This document shows positions 48,680-58,437 of a stretch of 59,263 nucleotides of DNA, one piece after another; position 1 is the stretch's first letter; every line of letters starts with the position of its first letter. Under the pieces are notes generated by a model. It saw nothing but the letters and a program-made list of their open reading frames with translations. It was not told the DNA's origin and did not search any database. A program made the position numbers and the translations under genes. Origin of the DNA: an uncultured Oscillospiraceae bacterium (GTDB lineage Bacteria; Bacillota; Clostridia; Oscillospirales; Oscillospiraceae); NCBI GenBank assembly GCA_944386985.1, contig CALXDD010000015.1, positions 1-59,263 of the forward strand, given 5' to 3'.

Positions 48680-50746
48680 ATGGCGGATCTCAAGACGGAT
48701 GTGCGGTACATCAGGGGCATTGGGGAGCAGCGGGCCAAGGCCCTTCAGAAGCTGGAGATCCGTACCCTCCGGGACCTGATTTCCTATTTTCCCCGGGCCT
48801 ATGAGGACCGGAGCGTCCTGCGGGAGATCCGGGATCTTCAGGACGGGGAGACGGCCTGCGTCAGCGCTATGGTGGCCGCCGCTCCCACCCTCAGTCACAT
48901 CCGAAAGGGCCTCGATCTGGTGAAGCTCCGGGCGGTGGACGATAGAGGCGTTCTGGACATCACCTATTTTAATCAGGCTTATCTCAAGGACAGCCTTCTC
49001 CCCGGGGAGACCTATCTCTTCTACGGCAAAGCCGAAGGCAGCGGGCGAAAGTGGAAGATGGTGAACCCTGTGGCAGAAAAGGAGGGGGCCGGGCTGCTGT
49101 GCGGCCGCATCGTCCCCATCTACAGTCTCACCGCCGGGGTGACGCAAAACCTCCTCATCAAGTCCATCACCCAGGGCCTCACAGTCTGCCGGGATCTGCT
49201 GCCGGACCCTCTCCCCGACGAGGTGCGGCAGGCCCACAACCTCTGCCACATCAGCTACGCCTACGATCACGTCCACTTTCCCCAGAGCGCCGACACCCTG
49301 GCCATCGCCCGGCGGCGGCTGGTGTTTGAGGAGCTGTTTTTGCTGACGCTGGGCCTTGGGAGGCTCCGCAGCCGCCGGACCCAGGCCGCCGCCCGGCCCT
49401 GCCGGGCGGACCTGGGGGATTTCTATGCCGCCCTGCCCTTTACCCTTACGGAGGCCCAGCAGCGGGCCGTGGGGGAGGTGCTGGAGGACATGGCAAAGCC
49501 CCGGCCCATGAACCGGCTGGTCCAGGGGGACGTGGGCTCCGGCAAGACCATGGTGGCCGCCGCCGCCCTTCTCTGTGCCGCCCGCAGCGGACTCCAGGCT
49601 GCTCTCATGGCCCCCACCTCCATTCTGGCGGAGCAGCACTACAAGGGACTGGGACCTCTTCTGGAATCCCTGGGGGTCCGGTGCGCCCTCCTCACCGGGG
49701 CCACCGCCGCCAAAACCCGGCGCAGCATCTTAGAGCAGGTCCGGGACGGCTCCATCCAGGTGGTCATCGGTACCCACGCCCTCATCAGCGCCGACGTGGT
49801 CTACCACCGTCTGGGCCTGGTGGTCACCGACGAGCAGCACCGCTTCGGCGTGGACCAGCGCTCCGCCCTGTCGGAGAAGGGGCGAGTGGGGGAGGAGCAG
49901 CCCCACCTGCTGGTCATGTCCGCCACCCCCATCCCCCGGACTCTGGCCCTCATCATCTATGGGGATCTGGACGTGTCCGTTATCGACCAGCTGCCCCCGG
50001 GCCGCCAGCACATCAGCACCTCCGCCGTGGACGGCAGCTATCACCCCAGGATCTACGACTTTCTCCGCCGGGAGATCGGGGCGGGCCGCCAGGCTTACAT
50101 CATCTGCCCCATGGTGGAGCAGGAGGACGGCGGTATGGGGGACGAGCGGAAGGCGGTGACGGAGTACGCGGCCTATCTCCAGAAAGAGATCTTTCCGGAG
50201 CTGAAGGTGGCCTTTGTCCACGGAAAGATGAAGCCCAAAGAGAAGGAGGCGGTGATGACCGCCTTTGCCGCCGGGGAGAGTCGGATTCTGGTGTCCACCA
50301 CGGTGGTGGAGGTGGGCGTGGATGTGCCCAACGCCTCGGTGATTGTGATTGAAAACGCCGAGCGCTTCGGGCTCAGCCAGCTCCACCAGCTCCGGGGCCG
50401 GGTAGGCCGGGGCAGCCACAAATCCTACTGCATTTTGGTCAGCGACAACCAGAATGAGGAGACCCGGGAGCGGCTGAAGGTGATGACCCGCACCGGAGAC
50501 GGCTTCCGCATTGCCGAGGAGGATCTCCGGCTTCGGGGATCCGGCGATTTTTTCGGCAGGCGGCAGCACGGTTTGCCCGCCATGAAGATCGCGGACCTCA
50601 GCTGCGATATGTCCCTTTTGCGGGAGGCCCAGGAGGCCGCCCGGCAGCTGCTGGCGGAGGACCCGGAGCTGGCGCTGCCCCAGCACAGGGTCACCCGGCA
50701 GCGGATGGAGGAGCTTTTCGACGAGGCCGCCGGGGCGCTGAATTGA
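48680..50746 (+). CDS. recG: ATP-dependent DNA helicase RecG
   Basis: 688 residues, the standard size. The wedge/OB domain is N-terminal (TDVRYIRGIGEQRAKAL). Motor motifs are QGDVGSGKT, MAPTSILAEQHY, VVTDEQHRFGV and MSATPIPRTL, and the second motor has QLRGRVGRG. It reverses stalled replication forks and processes recombination branches. ATG 48680 is preceded by GGAGAGGAGG at some distance; the alternative 48656 is less likely. Terminator follows immediately. Confidence 0.96.
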   Translation: MADLKTDVRYIRGIGEQRAKALQKLEIRTLRDLISYFPRAYEDRSVLREIRDLQDGETACVSAMVAAAPTLSHIRKGLDLVKLRAVDDRGVLDITYFNQAYLKDSLLPGETYLFYGKAEGSGRKWKMVNPVAEKEGAGLLCGRIVPIYSLTAGVTQNLLIKSITQGLTVCRDLLPDPLPDEVRQAHNLCHISYAYDHVHFPQSADTLAIARRRLVFEELFLLTLGLGRLRSRRTQAAARPCRADLGDFYAALPFTLTEAQQRAVGEVLEDMAKPRPMNRLVQGDVGSGKTMVAAAALLCAARSGLQAALMAPTSILAEQHYKGLGPLLESLGVRCALLTGATAAKTRRSILEQVRDGSIQVVIGTHALISADVVYHRLGLVVTDEQHRFGVDQRSALSEKGRVGEEQPHLLVMSATPIPRTLALIIYGDLDVSVIDQLPPGRQHISTSAVDGSYHPRIYDFLRREIGAGRQAYIICPMVEQEDGGMGDERKAVTEYAAYLQKEIFPELKVAFVHGKMKPKEKEAVMTAFAAGESRILVSTTVVEVGVDVPNASVIVIENAERFGLSQLHQLRGRVGRGSHKSYCILVSDNQNEETRERLKVMTRTGDGFRIAEEDLRLRGSGDFFGRRQHGLPAMKIADLSCDMSLLREAQEAARQLLAEDPELALPQHRVTRQRMEELFDEAAGALN

Positions 50747-50775
50747 AAAATCCCCGCCTTTTGGCGGGGATTTTT
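50746..50775. terminator. Bidirectional terminator between recG and the histidine kinase gene
   Basis: A 13-bp stem AAAAATCCCCGCC / GGCGGGGATTTTT with loop TTTT. Confidence 0.93.
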
Positions 50776-50793
50776 GCCTGCTCTGTGCTTATT

Positions 50794-52995
50794 TTAAAGA
50801 GAAAATGAAAATATTACGCCGTTTTCGGTGCTGCGGGCGGAGCAGCGGCCGCCGTGGAGCTCGATGATGCTTTTGGCGATGGCCAGTCCCAGGCCGGTGC
50901 CGCCTCCGGACCGGGCCTCGTCGGCCCGGTAGAAGGTGTCCCACACCTTGGAGAGGGCCTCCTCCGACAGGGGAGGGCAGTCGTTTCGGATGAAAAAGCC
51001 GGTCTTCTGCCGCCCTGCCTCGATGGAGATGGCGATATTGCCCCCGGCTGGGGTGTATTTCACCGCATTGCTGATGAAGTTTTCCACCACCTGGCCGATC
51101 CGGCCCTCGTCGGCGGTAATGGGGCAGGTCTCCGGCAGCCGCAGCGTCACATGAAGATCCTTGGCCCCGGCGGTCCGGCTCAGCCTCTCCCAGATGGACC
51201 GGGTCAGCTGAGCAAGGTCAAATTCATCCCGGGCCAGCTTGATTTTCCCCGCCTCCAGGCGGCTGAGATCCAGCATTTCCAGTACCATGGCGTCCATTCG
51301 CTCCGTCTCTGAGAGGATCACGCTTAGGTATTTGTCCCGCTTCTCCTCGGCGATGTGCTCCTTCAGGCCCTCGGCGTAGCTGTGGATCACCGCCAGGGGC
51401 GTCTTCAGCTCGTGGGCGATGCTGGAGGTCATCTGCCGCCGGTTTTCCTCGGCGGTCTTGGCGTAGGTCAGGGCGGTGTTCAGCCGGTTTATCTCATTTT
51501 TCTGCCCCTGACAGCGGTCCCGGTTGTTCAAAAATCCCCGCAGCAGGTCACTCCCCTCCCGCCAGCGCCACGCCTCATTGTACTGCCGGTCCGGTGTGTC
51601 GCTCCCATCCAGAAGGGCCTTCCCGATACTCTGGGCGGGGCGGATCAGCTGCCGCCGGAGGACTGTGCGCCCCGCCAGGATCAGGACTGCCGCCAGCACA
51701 AAGGTCCAGGCGTAAATTTTCCAAAGGCTCCAAAAGGCGTTGCGGAGGGGGGAGGCGTACACCATGCTCACCAGATAGCACTGCACCTCCGGGGCCTCCC
51801 CCTGGTAGCCGTTTTTCCCGGCATAGTAGGCGTTCCAGGAGGTCTCACCCTCATAGGTGGTGCAATAGCTCACGGAGATCCGCACCAGGTCCCGCCATTG
51901 GTACTGATCCGGACTCACCGGAGATTCCGCCGCCATAGAGGGGCCCAGTTCCTCCACCAGAGCCACAAGATTGGGATACCGCTCTCCCCGGTAGAAGAAG
52001 GCGGGGGAGTCCTCCCGCCAGTTGGCTTGGTAATAATCGGCATAGAGGGTGACAGTCTCCGGGACCTCTGGATCTTCATAGAGGAGCTGCCATGGGAGAT
52101 CGTAGCCCTCTATCACTTGGGAGAGGATATAGCTGCCGCTGCCCCTCTTCCGCAGGGCCTCCTCTACATCCTCATACAGTACCCCCTCGATTCTGGCAGG
52201 CAGGAAGGTAGTTCCGTCAAAGGCGCCGGTAAGGCGCAGAGCACGGGGACTGCGGGAGATTCCGCTGTACGCTCCCAGGCATTCCTGTCCCTTCTCGGTA
52301 AGGCATTCCCGGTCCAAAAGGGCAATCCCCTGATGTTTCCCCAGCGCCTCTCCGGCGTCCCATTCCTCCTCCGACATATATTGGAGATACATGGAATCCT
52401 GCCAGCTGGTGGCCAGAAGATTCCCCTCTCTGTCATAAATCGCAGAAGCAGTGTAGAACTTCTCGTGATCCCACATGAGAAGAAAGTAGTCATCATAGAT
52501 TTTCCCGTAACTGCGTGCGCCCACCACATCGCTGCTGAGCGTCTCCCAGAAGGCCAGCTCCTGGCCGTTGGGGAGGTTGTCCCGGCGGCTCAGATGAAAT
52601 GCCAGGAGATCTGAGAGGTCGGACGCCCGGTTCTCACTGGCATCCTGTACCTGATAGGCGCCATACTCCGCCGCGGCGGCGGTGAGGAGCCCCATAGATG
52701 CCGCCCACAGCGTCAGCAGCAAAGCAGAGAGCAGTATGGTGACGGCGGTGAGGGAGCCAATGGGCTGATTTTTCCTCTTTGCCCGTATCCATCCCACGGT
52801 GATGATGCCAAAAGCGAGGAGAATTTTTACGATCCCCTCAACAATCTGGTTTTCTACCAGCTGCCGGACACTGTCTGTCTCCTGATAAAAGGAGATCATG
52901 TCTCTTCCGATTTCAAAGTAGTGGTAAAAGTCTACAGCTGCCCAGAACAGGAGCAGCGCGGCGACGGCATAATATCCTTTCGAAATCTGTTTCAC
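50794..52995 (-). CDS. Sensor histidine kinase
   Basis: 733 residues. Three N-terminal helices (about 7-25, 43-67, 74-105) precede a large outside domain of roughly 300 residues, then a fourth helix near 413-435. The kinase core has the phospho-His in SSIAHELKTPLAVIHS, the N box VENFISNAVKYTP and the G box GGGTGLGLAIAKSI. The start is GTG 52995, overlapping the response regulator stop by 4 bases (GTGA). The outside domain has no named fold that I recognise. Confidence 0.92.
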   Translation of the reverse strand: MKQISKGYYAVAALLLFWAAVDFYHYFEIGRDMISFYQETDSVRQLVENQIVEGIVKILLAFGIITVGWIRAKRKNQPIGSLTAVTILLSALLLTLWAASMGLLTAAAAEYGAYQVQDASENRASDLSDLLAFHLSRRDNLPNGQELAFWETLSSDVVGARSYGKIYDDYFLLMWDHEKFYTASAIYDREGNLLATSWQDSMYLQYMSEEEWDAGEALGKHQGIALLDRECLTEKGQECLGAYSGISRSPRALRLTGAFDGTTFLPARIEGVLYEDVEEALRKRGSGSYILSQVIEGYDLPWQLLYEDPEVPETVTLYADYYQANWREDSPAFFYRGERYPNLVALVEELGPSMAAESPVSPDQYQWRDLVRISVSYCTTYEGETSWNAYYAGKNGYQGEAPEVQCYLVSMVYASPLRNAFWSLWKIYAWTFVLAAVLILAGRTVLRRQLIRPAQSIGKALLDGSDTPDRQYNEAWRWREGSDLLRGFLNNRDRCQGQKNEINRLNTALTYAKTAEENRRQMTSSIAHELKTPLAVIHSYAEGLKEHIAEEKRDKYLSVILSETERMDAMVLEMLDLSRLEAGKIKLARDEFDLAQLTRSIWERLSRTAGAKDLHVTLRLPETCPITADEGRIGQVVENFISNAVKYTPAGGNIAISIEAGRQKTGFFIRNDCPPLSEEALSKVWDTFYRADEARSGGGTGLGLAIAKSIIELHGGRCSARSTENGVIFSFSL

Positions 52996-53669
52996 ACGCA
53001 GTCCTCCAGCCGGTAGCCCGCCTTGATGACGGTCTTGATGCACCCGGCGGCGTCTCCCAGCTTCTCCCGCAGGCGTTTGATGTGGGTGTCCACCGCCCGG
53101 GCCTCTCCCTCGTAGTCATAGCCCCAGCACTTCACCAGCAGCTGCTCCCGGCTCATAACCATGTTTTTGTTCTGCATGAGGCACCGGAGAAGGGCGTACT
53201 CCTTGGGGGTGAGGGAGATCTCTTTTTTCCCCGCCCACACTTTCTGGGAGGACAGCTCCAGTGTGATTCCTCCCGCCTCCAGCCGGTCTTTGGTGCGCAT
53301 GGTACCCCGGCTGCGGCGGATGAGAGCCATGGTTTTGGCATAGAGCACCGACATGGTGAAGGGCTTGGTGATGTAGTCGTCGGCCCCCAGCTCGTAGCCC
53401 AGGAGCTTGTCCTCCTCGTCGGAGAGGGCGGTGAGGAACAAAATGGGTACGTCGCTGTGCTTTCGAAGGGCGCGGCAGACGGCGAAGCCGTCCAATTGGG
53501 GCATCATGATGTCCAGCAGCACGGCGTCGAAGGAGACGGTCTCCGCCAGCTCCAGGGCTTCAGCGCCGTCCCGGGCCTCTTGAGGGAGCTCCCCCTTGCT
53601 GCGGAAGTAGTCGCACAGGACTTCCCGCAGTTTGGATTCGTCCTCCACAATCAGAATGTGGTTGTCCAC
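52992..53669 (-). CDS. OmpR-family response regulator
   Basis: 225 residues. The receiver has the acidic pair in ILIVEDESKL, phospho-Asp in AVLLDIMMPQLDG and Lys in GADDYITKPF. The C-terminal winged helix has LTPKEYALLRCLMQNKNMVMSREQLL, quoted in part as LTPKEYALLRCLMQNK. I prefer GTG 53669 because AGGAGG is well spaced; GTG 53678 overlaps the SD. It partners the histidine kinase translated by overlap. Target genes are not evident. Confidence 0.93.
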   Translation of the reverse strand: MDNHILIVEDESKLREVLCDYFRSKGELPQEARDGAEALELAETVSFDAVLLDIMMPQLDGFAVCRALRKHSDVPILFLTALSDEEDKLLGYELGADDYITKPFTMSVLYAKTMALIRRSRGTMRTKDRLEAGGITLELSSQKVWAGKKEISLTPKEYALLRCLMQNKNMVMSREQLLVKCWGYDYEGEARAVDTHIKRLREKLGDAAGCIKTVIKAGYRLEDCV

Positions 53670-53816
53670 CAGTCTCACCTCCTCCTGAAAACAGGATAGC
53701 GCCGGGATGTGTATTCTCTGTGACGTCCGGTATTTTTTCTCCGGCAGCCCGGATGGGCCGGCGGATCACCGTGGTTTTCAGTATACCATCTCCCGGAAGA
53801 AATAGCAAAGCCGCCG

Positions 53817-53853
53817 CAGGGACGGTTGTCCCAGCAGCGGCCTTGTCCTTTTC
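53817..53853 (-). terminator. clpC terminator
   Basis: Imperfect stem with GCCGC..GC..GGGAC / GTCCC..GC..GCGGC and loop AACC on the minus strand, followed by a short T-rich stretch. Confidence 0.6.
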
Positions 53854-53866
53854 AAAAAGCGCGTTC

Positions 53867-56260
53867 TCACACAAGCTGGGCGGGCACCACCTCCACGCCT
53901 CCCGCGGCGGCGGCGAGGCGCAGGCAGCCGCCGGGGGACACGGTTCCCTCCAATACCTGGCGGGCGATCACGTCCTCCACCTTCTGCCGGATGGCCCGGC
54001 GGAGGGGCCGGGCCCCGTTGGCCGGGTCCTCCGCCTCCCGGGCCAGCTGCTCCACCGAGTCGTCGGTGATCTCCAGCGTCACCCCCAGAGCGGCAGCCCG
54101 CCGGGCAGTCTCCTCCAGCATCCGCCGGGCGATGGCGGTGAGGGCCTGGTGATCCAGGGCACGGAAGACGATGGTCTCGTCAATGCGGTTGAGAAGCTCC
54201 GGGCGGAAGGTCCGCTTCAGCTCCCCCAGCACCGTCCGCCGCCGCTGGCCGTCGTCAATGCGGCTCTCCCCAAATCCAAGGGGCACGCCGCCGGTAATGG
54301 CCCGGGCCCCGATGTTGGAGGTCATCACCACCACGGTGTTGCGGAAGTCCACCTTCCGCCCCTGACCGTCGGTGAGGGTGCCGTCCTCCAGCACCTGCAG
54401 CAGCAGGTTCCACACGTCGGCGTGGGCCTTCTCAATCTCATCCAGCAGCACCACGGCGTAGGGGCGGCGGCGGACCCGCTCCGTCAGCTGTCCCCCCTCC
54501 TCATGGCCCACATAGCCCGGCGGCGCGCCGATGAGCCGGGAGACGCTGTGGCGCTCCATATACTCGCTCATGTCGATGCGGATGAGGGCGTCCCGCTGGC
54601 CGAAGAGGGTTTCCGCCACGGCCCGGCACAGCTCCGTCTTGCCCACACCGGTGGGACCCAGTAGCAAAAAGCTTCCCACCGGGCGGCGGGGGTCCCCCAT
54701 GCCCACCCGGCTGCGGCGGATGGCCTTGGCGATGGCGGCCACCGCCTCCTCCTGGCCGATGACCCGGCGGCGCAGCTCCTCCTCCAGATCCTGAAGCTGT
54801 CGGGCCTCCCCCTGGGTCAGACGGGTGACGGGAATGCCGGTCCAGGCCGACAGCACCCCCGCCACGTCCTCCGCCTCCACCCGGTCTCCGGCGCAGTCGG
54901 AGCGCTGCTGCTCAAAGTTTTTGCGGATGCCGTCCAGCCGTTTCGCCGCAGCGGCGTCACCCCGGGCCAGGGCCTCCGAGCGGTCCCGCTGGAGAAGCCG
55001 CAGCTTCTCAGAGAGAGCCGCCGCCTCCGCGGAGGACTCCCCTTCGCCCATCCGCACCCGGGAGGCCGCCTCGTCCATGAGGTCGATGGCCTTGTCGGGG
55101 AGGAATCGCTCCGGAAGATACCGGCGGGAGAGATCCACCGCCGCCTCCAGGGCGGCGTCGGTGATGGTGAGGCGGTGGTGGTCTTCATACTTCTCCCGGA
55201 TGCCCCGGAGGATCTGCAGGGCACCCTCCCGGTCCGGCTCCTCCACCCGCACCGGCTGGAAGCGCCGCTCCAGGGCCGCGTCCTTTTCAATGTGGCGGCG
55301 GTACTCCTCCAGGGTGGTGGCTCCCAGCACCCGGATCTCTCCCCGGCCAAGGGCGGGCTTGATGATGTTGCCCGCGTCGATGGAGCCCTCGGCGCTGCCG
55401 GCCCCCACCACGGTGTGGAGCTCGTCCAGAAAGAGGATGATGTTCCCCGCTCGTTTTACCTCCGCCACGGCGGTCTTCACCCGCTCCTCAAATTCCCCCC
55501 GATACTTGGTGCCCGCCAGCATGGCGGGAAGATCCAGGGAGAGGAGCCGCCGGTCCAGCAGATCCTCCGGCACGTCCCCGGCCACAATGCGCTGGGCAAG
55601 GCCCTCCGCCACGGCGGTCTTGCCTACCCCCGGCTCCCCTAAGAGCACCGGGTTGTTCTTGCTGCGGCGGCAGAGAATCTCAATGACCCGCAAAATCTCC
55701 CGGTCCCGGCCGATCACCGGGTCCAGCCGTCCGGACCGGGCGGCTGCGGTGAGGTCGGTGGCGTACTCGTTGAGGGTCTTGGTGCGCCCGTCGGGCCGGG
55801 GCGGCTCCGCCGCGGGCCGGAGGGGCTGGCTGATGCGCTGGAGGACCATGGACTGCAGCCGCCGGGGTTCCACCCCCGCCTGCCGCAGCATGGTCAGCGC
55901 CATATTGCCCCCCTCCTTCAAAATACCAAGCAGCAGATGCTCCGTACCCACACAGCTTCCGGACAGCCGCAGGGCTTCCCCGGCGGCGTACTCAATGGAC
56001 CGGCGGGCCTGGGGAGTGAAGCCCTGGGTGGGGGAGGCCCCCGGCGTTCCCTGGCCCATGGCGTGGATGAGAAGATCCCGTGCCTTGTCGTAGGAGAGTC
56101 CCTGCTCCCTGAGAAGGCGGGATGCCACTCCCGCCTCCTCCCGGAGAAGGCCCAGCAGCAAATGCTCCGTGCCCACATAGCCGTGGCCCAGTTCCTCCGC
56201 CGCCTGATGGCTCAGCTGCAGCACACTGCGGGCCCGGGGCGTAAAACGGTTGTCCGTCAT
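53867..56260 (-). CDS. clpC: ClpC-type AAA+ chaperone
   Basis: 797 residues. Two N-terminal repeats ([20 protein letters not shown] and [19 protein letters not shown]) are followed by AAA-1 with Walker [15 protein letters not shown], a coiled middle domain, and AAA-2 with [16 protein letters not shown]. The P-loop and arginine-finger motifs are intact. With ClpP it degrades misfolded proteins. The ATG at 56260 follows AAAGGAG. No ctsR, mcsA or mcsB genes are next to it, and I found no CtsR repeat operator upstream, so its control differs from Bacillus. Confidence 0.95.
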   Translation of the reverse strand: MTDNRFTPRARSVLQLSHQAAEELGHGYVGTEHLLLGLLREEAGVASRLLREQGLSYDKARDLLIHAMGQGTPGASPTQGFTPQARRSIEYAAGEALRLSGSCVGTEHLLLGILKEGGNMALTMLRQAGVEPRRLQSMVLQRISQPLRPAAEPPRPDGRTKTLNEYATDLTAAARSGRLDPVIGRDREILRVIEILCRRSKNNPVLLGEPGVGKTAVAEGLAQRIVAGDVPEDLLDRRLLSLDLPAMLAGTKYRGEFEERVKTAVAEVKRAGNIILFLDELHTVVGAGSAEGSIDAGNIIKPALGRGEIRVLGATTLEEYRRHIEKDAALERRFQPVRVEEPDREGALQILRGIREKYEDHHRLTITDAALEAAVDLSRRYLPERFLPDKAIDLMDEAASRVRMGEGESSAEAAALSEKLRLLQRDRSEALARGDAAAAKRLDGIRKNFEQQRSDCAGDRVEAEDVAGVLSAWTGIPVTRLTQGEARQLQDLEEELRRRVIGQEEAVAAIAKAIRRSRVGMGDPRRPVGSFLLLGPTGVGKTELCRAVAETLFGQRDALIRIDMSEYMERHSVSRLIGAPPGYVGHEEGGQLTERVRRRPYAVVLLDEIEKAHADVWNLLLQVLEDGTLTDGQGRKVDFRNTVVVMTSNIGARAITGGVPLGFGESRIDDGQRRRTVLGELKRTFRPELLNRIDETIVFRALDHQALTAIARRMLEETARRAAALGVTLEITDDSVEQLAREAEDPANGARPLRRAIRQKVEDVIARQVLEGTVSPGGCLRLAAAAGGVEVVPAQLV

Positions 56261-56375
56261 GGTATCGCTCCTTTGCATTACAATTCATATTGCAGAGGAA
56301 TTATCCCCCAAACTGCGGGAGAATAAGCTGCACTTCCGGGCTTCCCAGCAAATTTTTGAATTTTTATTTTTCGCC

Positions 56376-56403
56376 TTGCAATTTTCATCATCTATGCTAC
56401 AAT
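56376..56403 (+). promoter_or_regulatory. Ferredoxin promoter
   Basis: TTGCAA (56376-56381), 16-base spacer, TACAAT (56398-56403), 34 bases before the start codon. Confidence 0.7.
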
Positions 56404-56436
56404 GTGAGTACAGTCTAAAAAATGGAGGTGCACCCC

Positions 56437-56607
56437 ATGGCTCACAAGATTACCGACGCTTGCGTCAGCTGCGGTACCTGCGCTGAGAACTGCCCCGTTG
56501 AGGCTATTTCCCAGGGCGATTCCCAGTATGTGATCGATGCCGATACCTGCGTGGATTGCGGCGCCTGCGCTGCCAACTGCCCTGTTGACGCCATCGTTGC
56601 CGAGTAA
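56437..56607 (+). CDS. 2[4Fe-4S] ferredoxin, clostridial type
   Basis: 56 residues, the classic clostridial length. Both clusters are complete: CVSCGTCAENCPVEA and CVDCGACAANCPVDA. It is the general low-potential electron carrier and the expected acceptor for iorAB electrons. GGAGGTG precedes ATG 56437. It has its own promoter and terminator, so it is a single-gene unit. Confidence 0.97.
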   Translation: MAHKITDACVSCGTCAENCPVEAISQGDSQYVIDADTCVDCGACAANCPVDAIVAE

Positions 56608-56623
56608 GTTCACTGCATACGGA

Positions 56624-56653
56624 AAAACACGCCGCCAAGCGGCGTGTTTTTTT
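56624..56653 (+). terminator. Ferredoxin gene terminator
   Basis: A 12-bp stem AAAACACGCCGC / GCGGCGTGTTTT with loop CAA and a T-run. Confidence 0.93.
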
Positions 56654-56742
56654 GCACTTCCGGGAGGCGTGCGGTCCCTCTTGCCTCCCGGCGGTTTTTT
56701 CGGTACAATATTCCTGACATCAAACAGGGGGAGGCGCGGCGG

Positions 56743-57459
56743 ATGGAGCGGTGGGAGGTCCTGTGGCCCGGCGGGCCCGGCTTTTTCTATGACGACGCCC
56801 TCTTTCCGCCGGGTACCGACGCCTTTTTGCTGGGGGCCTTCCCAAAACTCCGCCGGGACGCCCTGGTATGCGATCTGGGGGCGGGGACGGGACTCATCGG
56901 CCTTTTGCTGCTGGCCCGGGAGCCAAGCATCCGCCTTCACAACGTGGAGCTTCAGAAGGCCCCTTTGCGCCTTGCGGAGCGGACTGCCGCCGCCAACGGC
57001 TTTACGGTACAGCAGCACCTGGGGGACCTTCGCACCATGCCGGACCTTCCGGAGACGGGGCGGTTTGATTTGGTGGTGTCCAACCCGCCCTACTTCGCCG
57101 CCGCAGCCGGTCCCGCCTGCGGGGAGGAGGCATTGCGCCTTGCCCGCAGCGAGGAGGGGTGCACCATCTTTGACGTGTGCCGCCGGGCCGGGCGGCTTCT
57201 CCGCTGGGGCGGGACCTTCGCGGCGGTGTACCGGCCGGAGCGGCTGTGCGATCTGCTGGAGGCCATGCGCCGCTTCAAGCTGGAGCCCAAGCGGCTGCGT
57301 CTGGTGCAGCACAACAGCGCTGCAGCGCCCTCTCTGGTGCTGGCGGAGGGCCGCCGGGGCGGAAAGCCGGGGCTTACGGTGGAGCCGCCCCTGGTGCTCC
57401 ACCGCCCGGACGGCAGCGACACGGAGGAGCTGGAGGAGATTTATTTTCGCCGCCGGTGA
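56743..57459 (+). CDS. tRNA1(Val) adenine-N6 methyltransferase-like protein (TrmN6/YfiC)
   Basis: 238 residues with a Rossmann methyltransferase fold. The SAM site is VCDLGAGTGLIGLLL, and the catalytic N6-adenine motif is VVSNPPYF. The family methylates A37 of a tRNA or other adenines. The start is ATG 56743 with GGGGGAGG upstream. rsmI follows 34 bases later, the order seen in many Firmicutes. Confidence 0.9.
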   Translation: MERWEVLWPGGPGFFYDDALFPPGTDAFLLGAFPKLRRDALVCDLGAGTGLIGLLLLAREPSIRLHNVELQKAPLRLAERTAAANGFTVQQHLGDLRTMPDLPETGRFDLVVSNPPYFAAAAGPACGEEALRLARSEEGCTIFDVCRRAGRLLRWGGTFAAVYRPERLCDLLEAMRRFKLEPKRLRLVQHNSAAAPSLVLAEGRRGGKPGLTVEPPLVLHRPDGSDTEELEEIYFRRR

Positions 57460-57493
57460 GGGGCGGAAGATTTTCACACAAAGGAGCCTTACT

Positions 57494-58321
57494 ATGGCAG
57501 GAATCTTATATCTGGTGGCCACCCCCATCGGCAATCTGGGGGACATGAGTCCCCGGGCCCTGGAGACATTGGAGACGGTGGATTTTATCGCCGCCGAGGA
57601 TACCCGGGTGAGCGTGAAGCTGCTCAACCACTTCGGCATCAAAAAGCCCCTGGTGAGCTACCACCAGCACAACCAGGCCTCCGCCGGTCAGGCGGTGCTG
57701 CGGCGGCTTTTGGCCGGGGAGCACTGCGCCCTGGTCACCGACGCGGGGATGCCCGCCATCAGCGACCCCGGAGAGGATCTGGTGCGGCTGTGCGGACAGG
57801 AGGGCATTGAGGTAGTGGCGGTGCCAGGGGGCTGCGCCCTGGTGTGCGCCCTGGCCTTGTCCGGCCTGCCCACCGGCCGCTTCACCTTTGAGGGATTTCT
57901 CACCGTGAACCGGAAGGGGCGGCGGGAGCACTTGGCGTCTTTGAAAAGCGAGGAGCGGACCATGGTGTTCTACGAGGCCCCCCACAAGCTGCTGACTACC
58001 TTAGAGGACCTGTACGAGGTTTTCGGAGACCGACCCATCTCCCTGTGCCGGGAGCTCACCAAGCTCCACGAGGAGACCATCCGCACCACCCTGGCCCAGG
58101 CGGTGGAGCGGTACCGGGAGACGCCTCCCAAGGGGGAGTTCGTGCTGGTGGTGGCCGGTGCGGAGCCTCGGGAGGAGACGGCTGTGACATTGGAGGAGGC
58201 GGTGGCCCTGGTTCTCCGCCGCCGGGAGGAGGGCATGCGAATGAAGGACGCGGTGAAGGAGGTAGCGGCCCTTACCGGCGTCAACAAAAATGAGCTCTAT
58301 GCCGCCGCAGTGAAAGAATAG
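57494..58321 (+). CDS. rsmI: 16S rRNA (cytidine-1402-2'-O)-methyltransferase RsmI
   Basis: 275 residues. LVATPIGNLGDMSPRALE starts the tetrapyrrole-methylase-like fold; VTDAGMPAISDPGE and FEGFL are further landmarks. It 2'-O-methylates C1402 of 16S rRNA. The C-terminal KDAVKEVAALTGVNKNELYA is the usual end. AAGGAG precedes ATG 57494. The gene pairs with the trmN6-like gene in one transcript, ended by the terminator at 58326. Confidence 0.96.
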   Translation: MAGILYLVATPIGNLGDMSPRALETLETVDFIAAEDTRVSVKLLNHFGIKKPLVSYHQHNQASAGQAVLRRLLAGEHCALVTDAGMPAISDPGEDLVRLCGQEGIEVVAVPGGCALVCALALSGLPTGRFTFEGFLTVNRKGRREHLASLKSEERTMVFYEAPHKLLTTLEDLYEVFGDRPISLCRELTKLHEETIRTTLAQAVERYRETPPKGEFVLVVAGAEPREETAVTLEEAVALVLRRREEGMRMKDAVKEVAALTGVNKNELYAAAVKE

Positions 58322-58325
58322 AACC

Positions 58326-58360
58326 GGCCGCCGGGGAGGGCACTCTCCGGCGGCCTTTTT
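58326..58360 (+). terminator. rsmI terminator
   Basis: A stem GGCCGCCGG / CCGGCGGCC extended by GAG/CTC inside, followed by TTTTT. Confidence 0.9.
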
Positions 58361-58401
58361 CCGTTCAGGGCCTTTTGGAAAAAAGCAAAAGCTTCCATCA
58401 G

Positions 58402-58437
58402 AAAAAAGCAGGTTCCTCAAGATTGAGGAACCTGCTT
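58402..58437 (-). terminator. tex terminator containing the stop codon
   Basis: Stem AAGCAGGTTCCTCAA / TTGAGGAACCTGCTT with a minimal loop, then a T-run on the minus strand. The last codons and TGA (58419-58417) of tex lie within the hairpin. Confidence 0.88.

Noticed and set aside
48434-49639. N-terminal extension of the DUF1576-type protein into recG antisense
   Set aside because: The extension is antisense to RecG motifs and of low complexity; ATG 48433 has an SD and starts the hydrophobic protein.
56261-56375. CtsR or CIRCE heat-shock operator before clpC
   Set aside because: No tandem GGTCAAA-type heptads and no long CIRCE palindrome found.
56537-57493. N-terminal extension of RsmI fused through ferredoxin and trmN6-like genes
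   Set aside because: It is an out-of-frame reading of two real genes; ATG 57494 has AAGGAG and starts the conserved domain.
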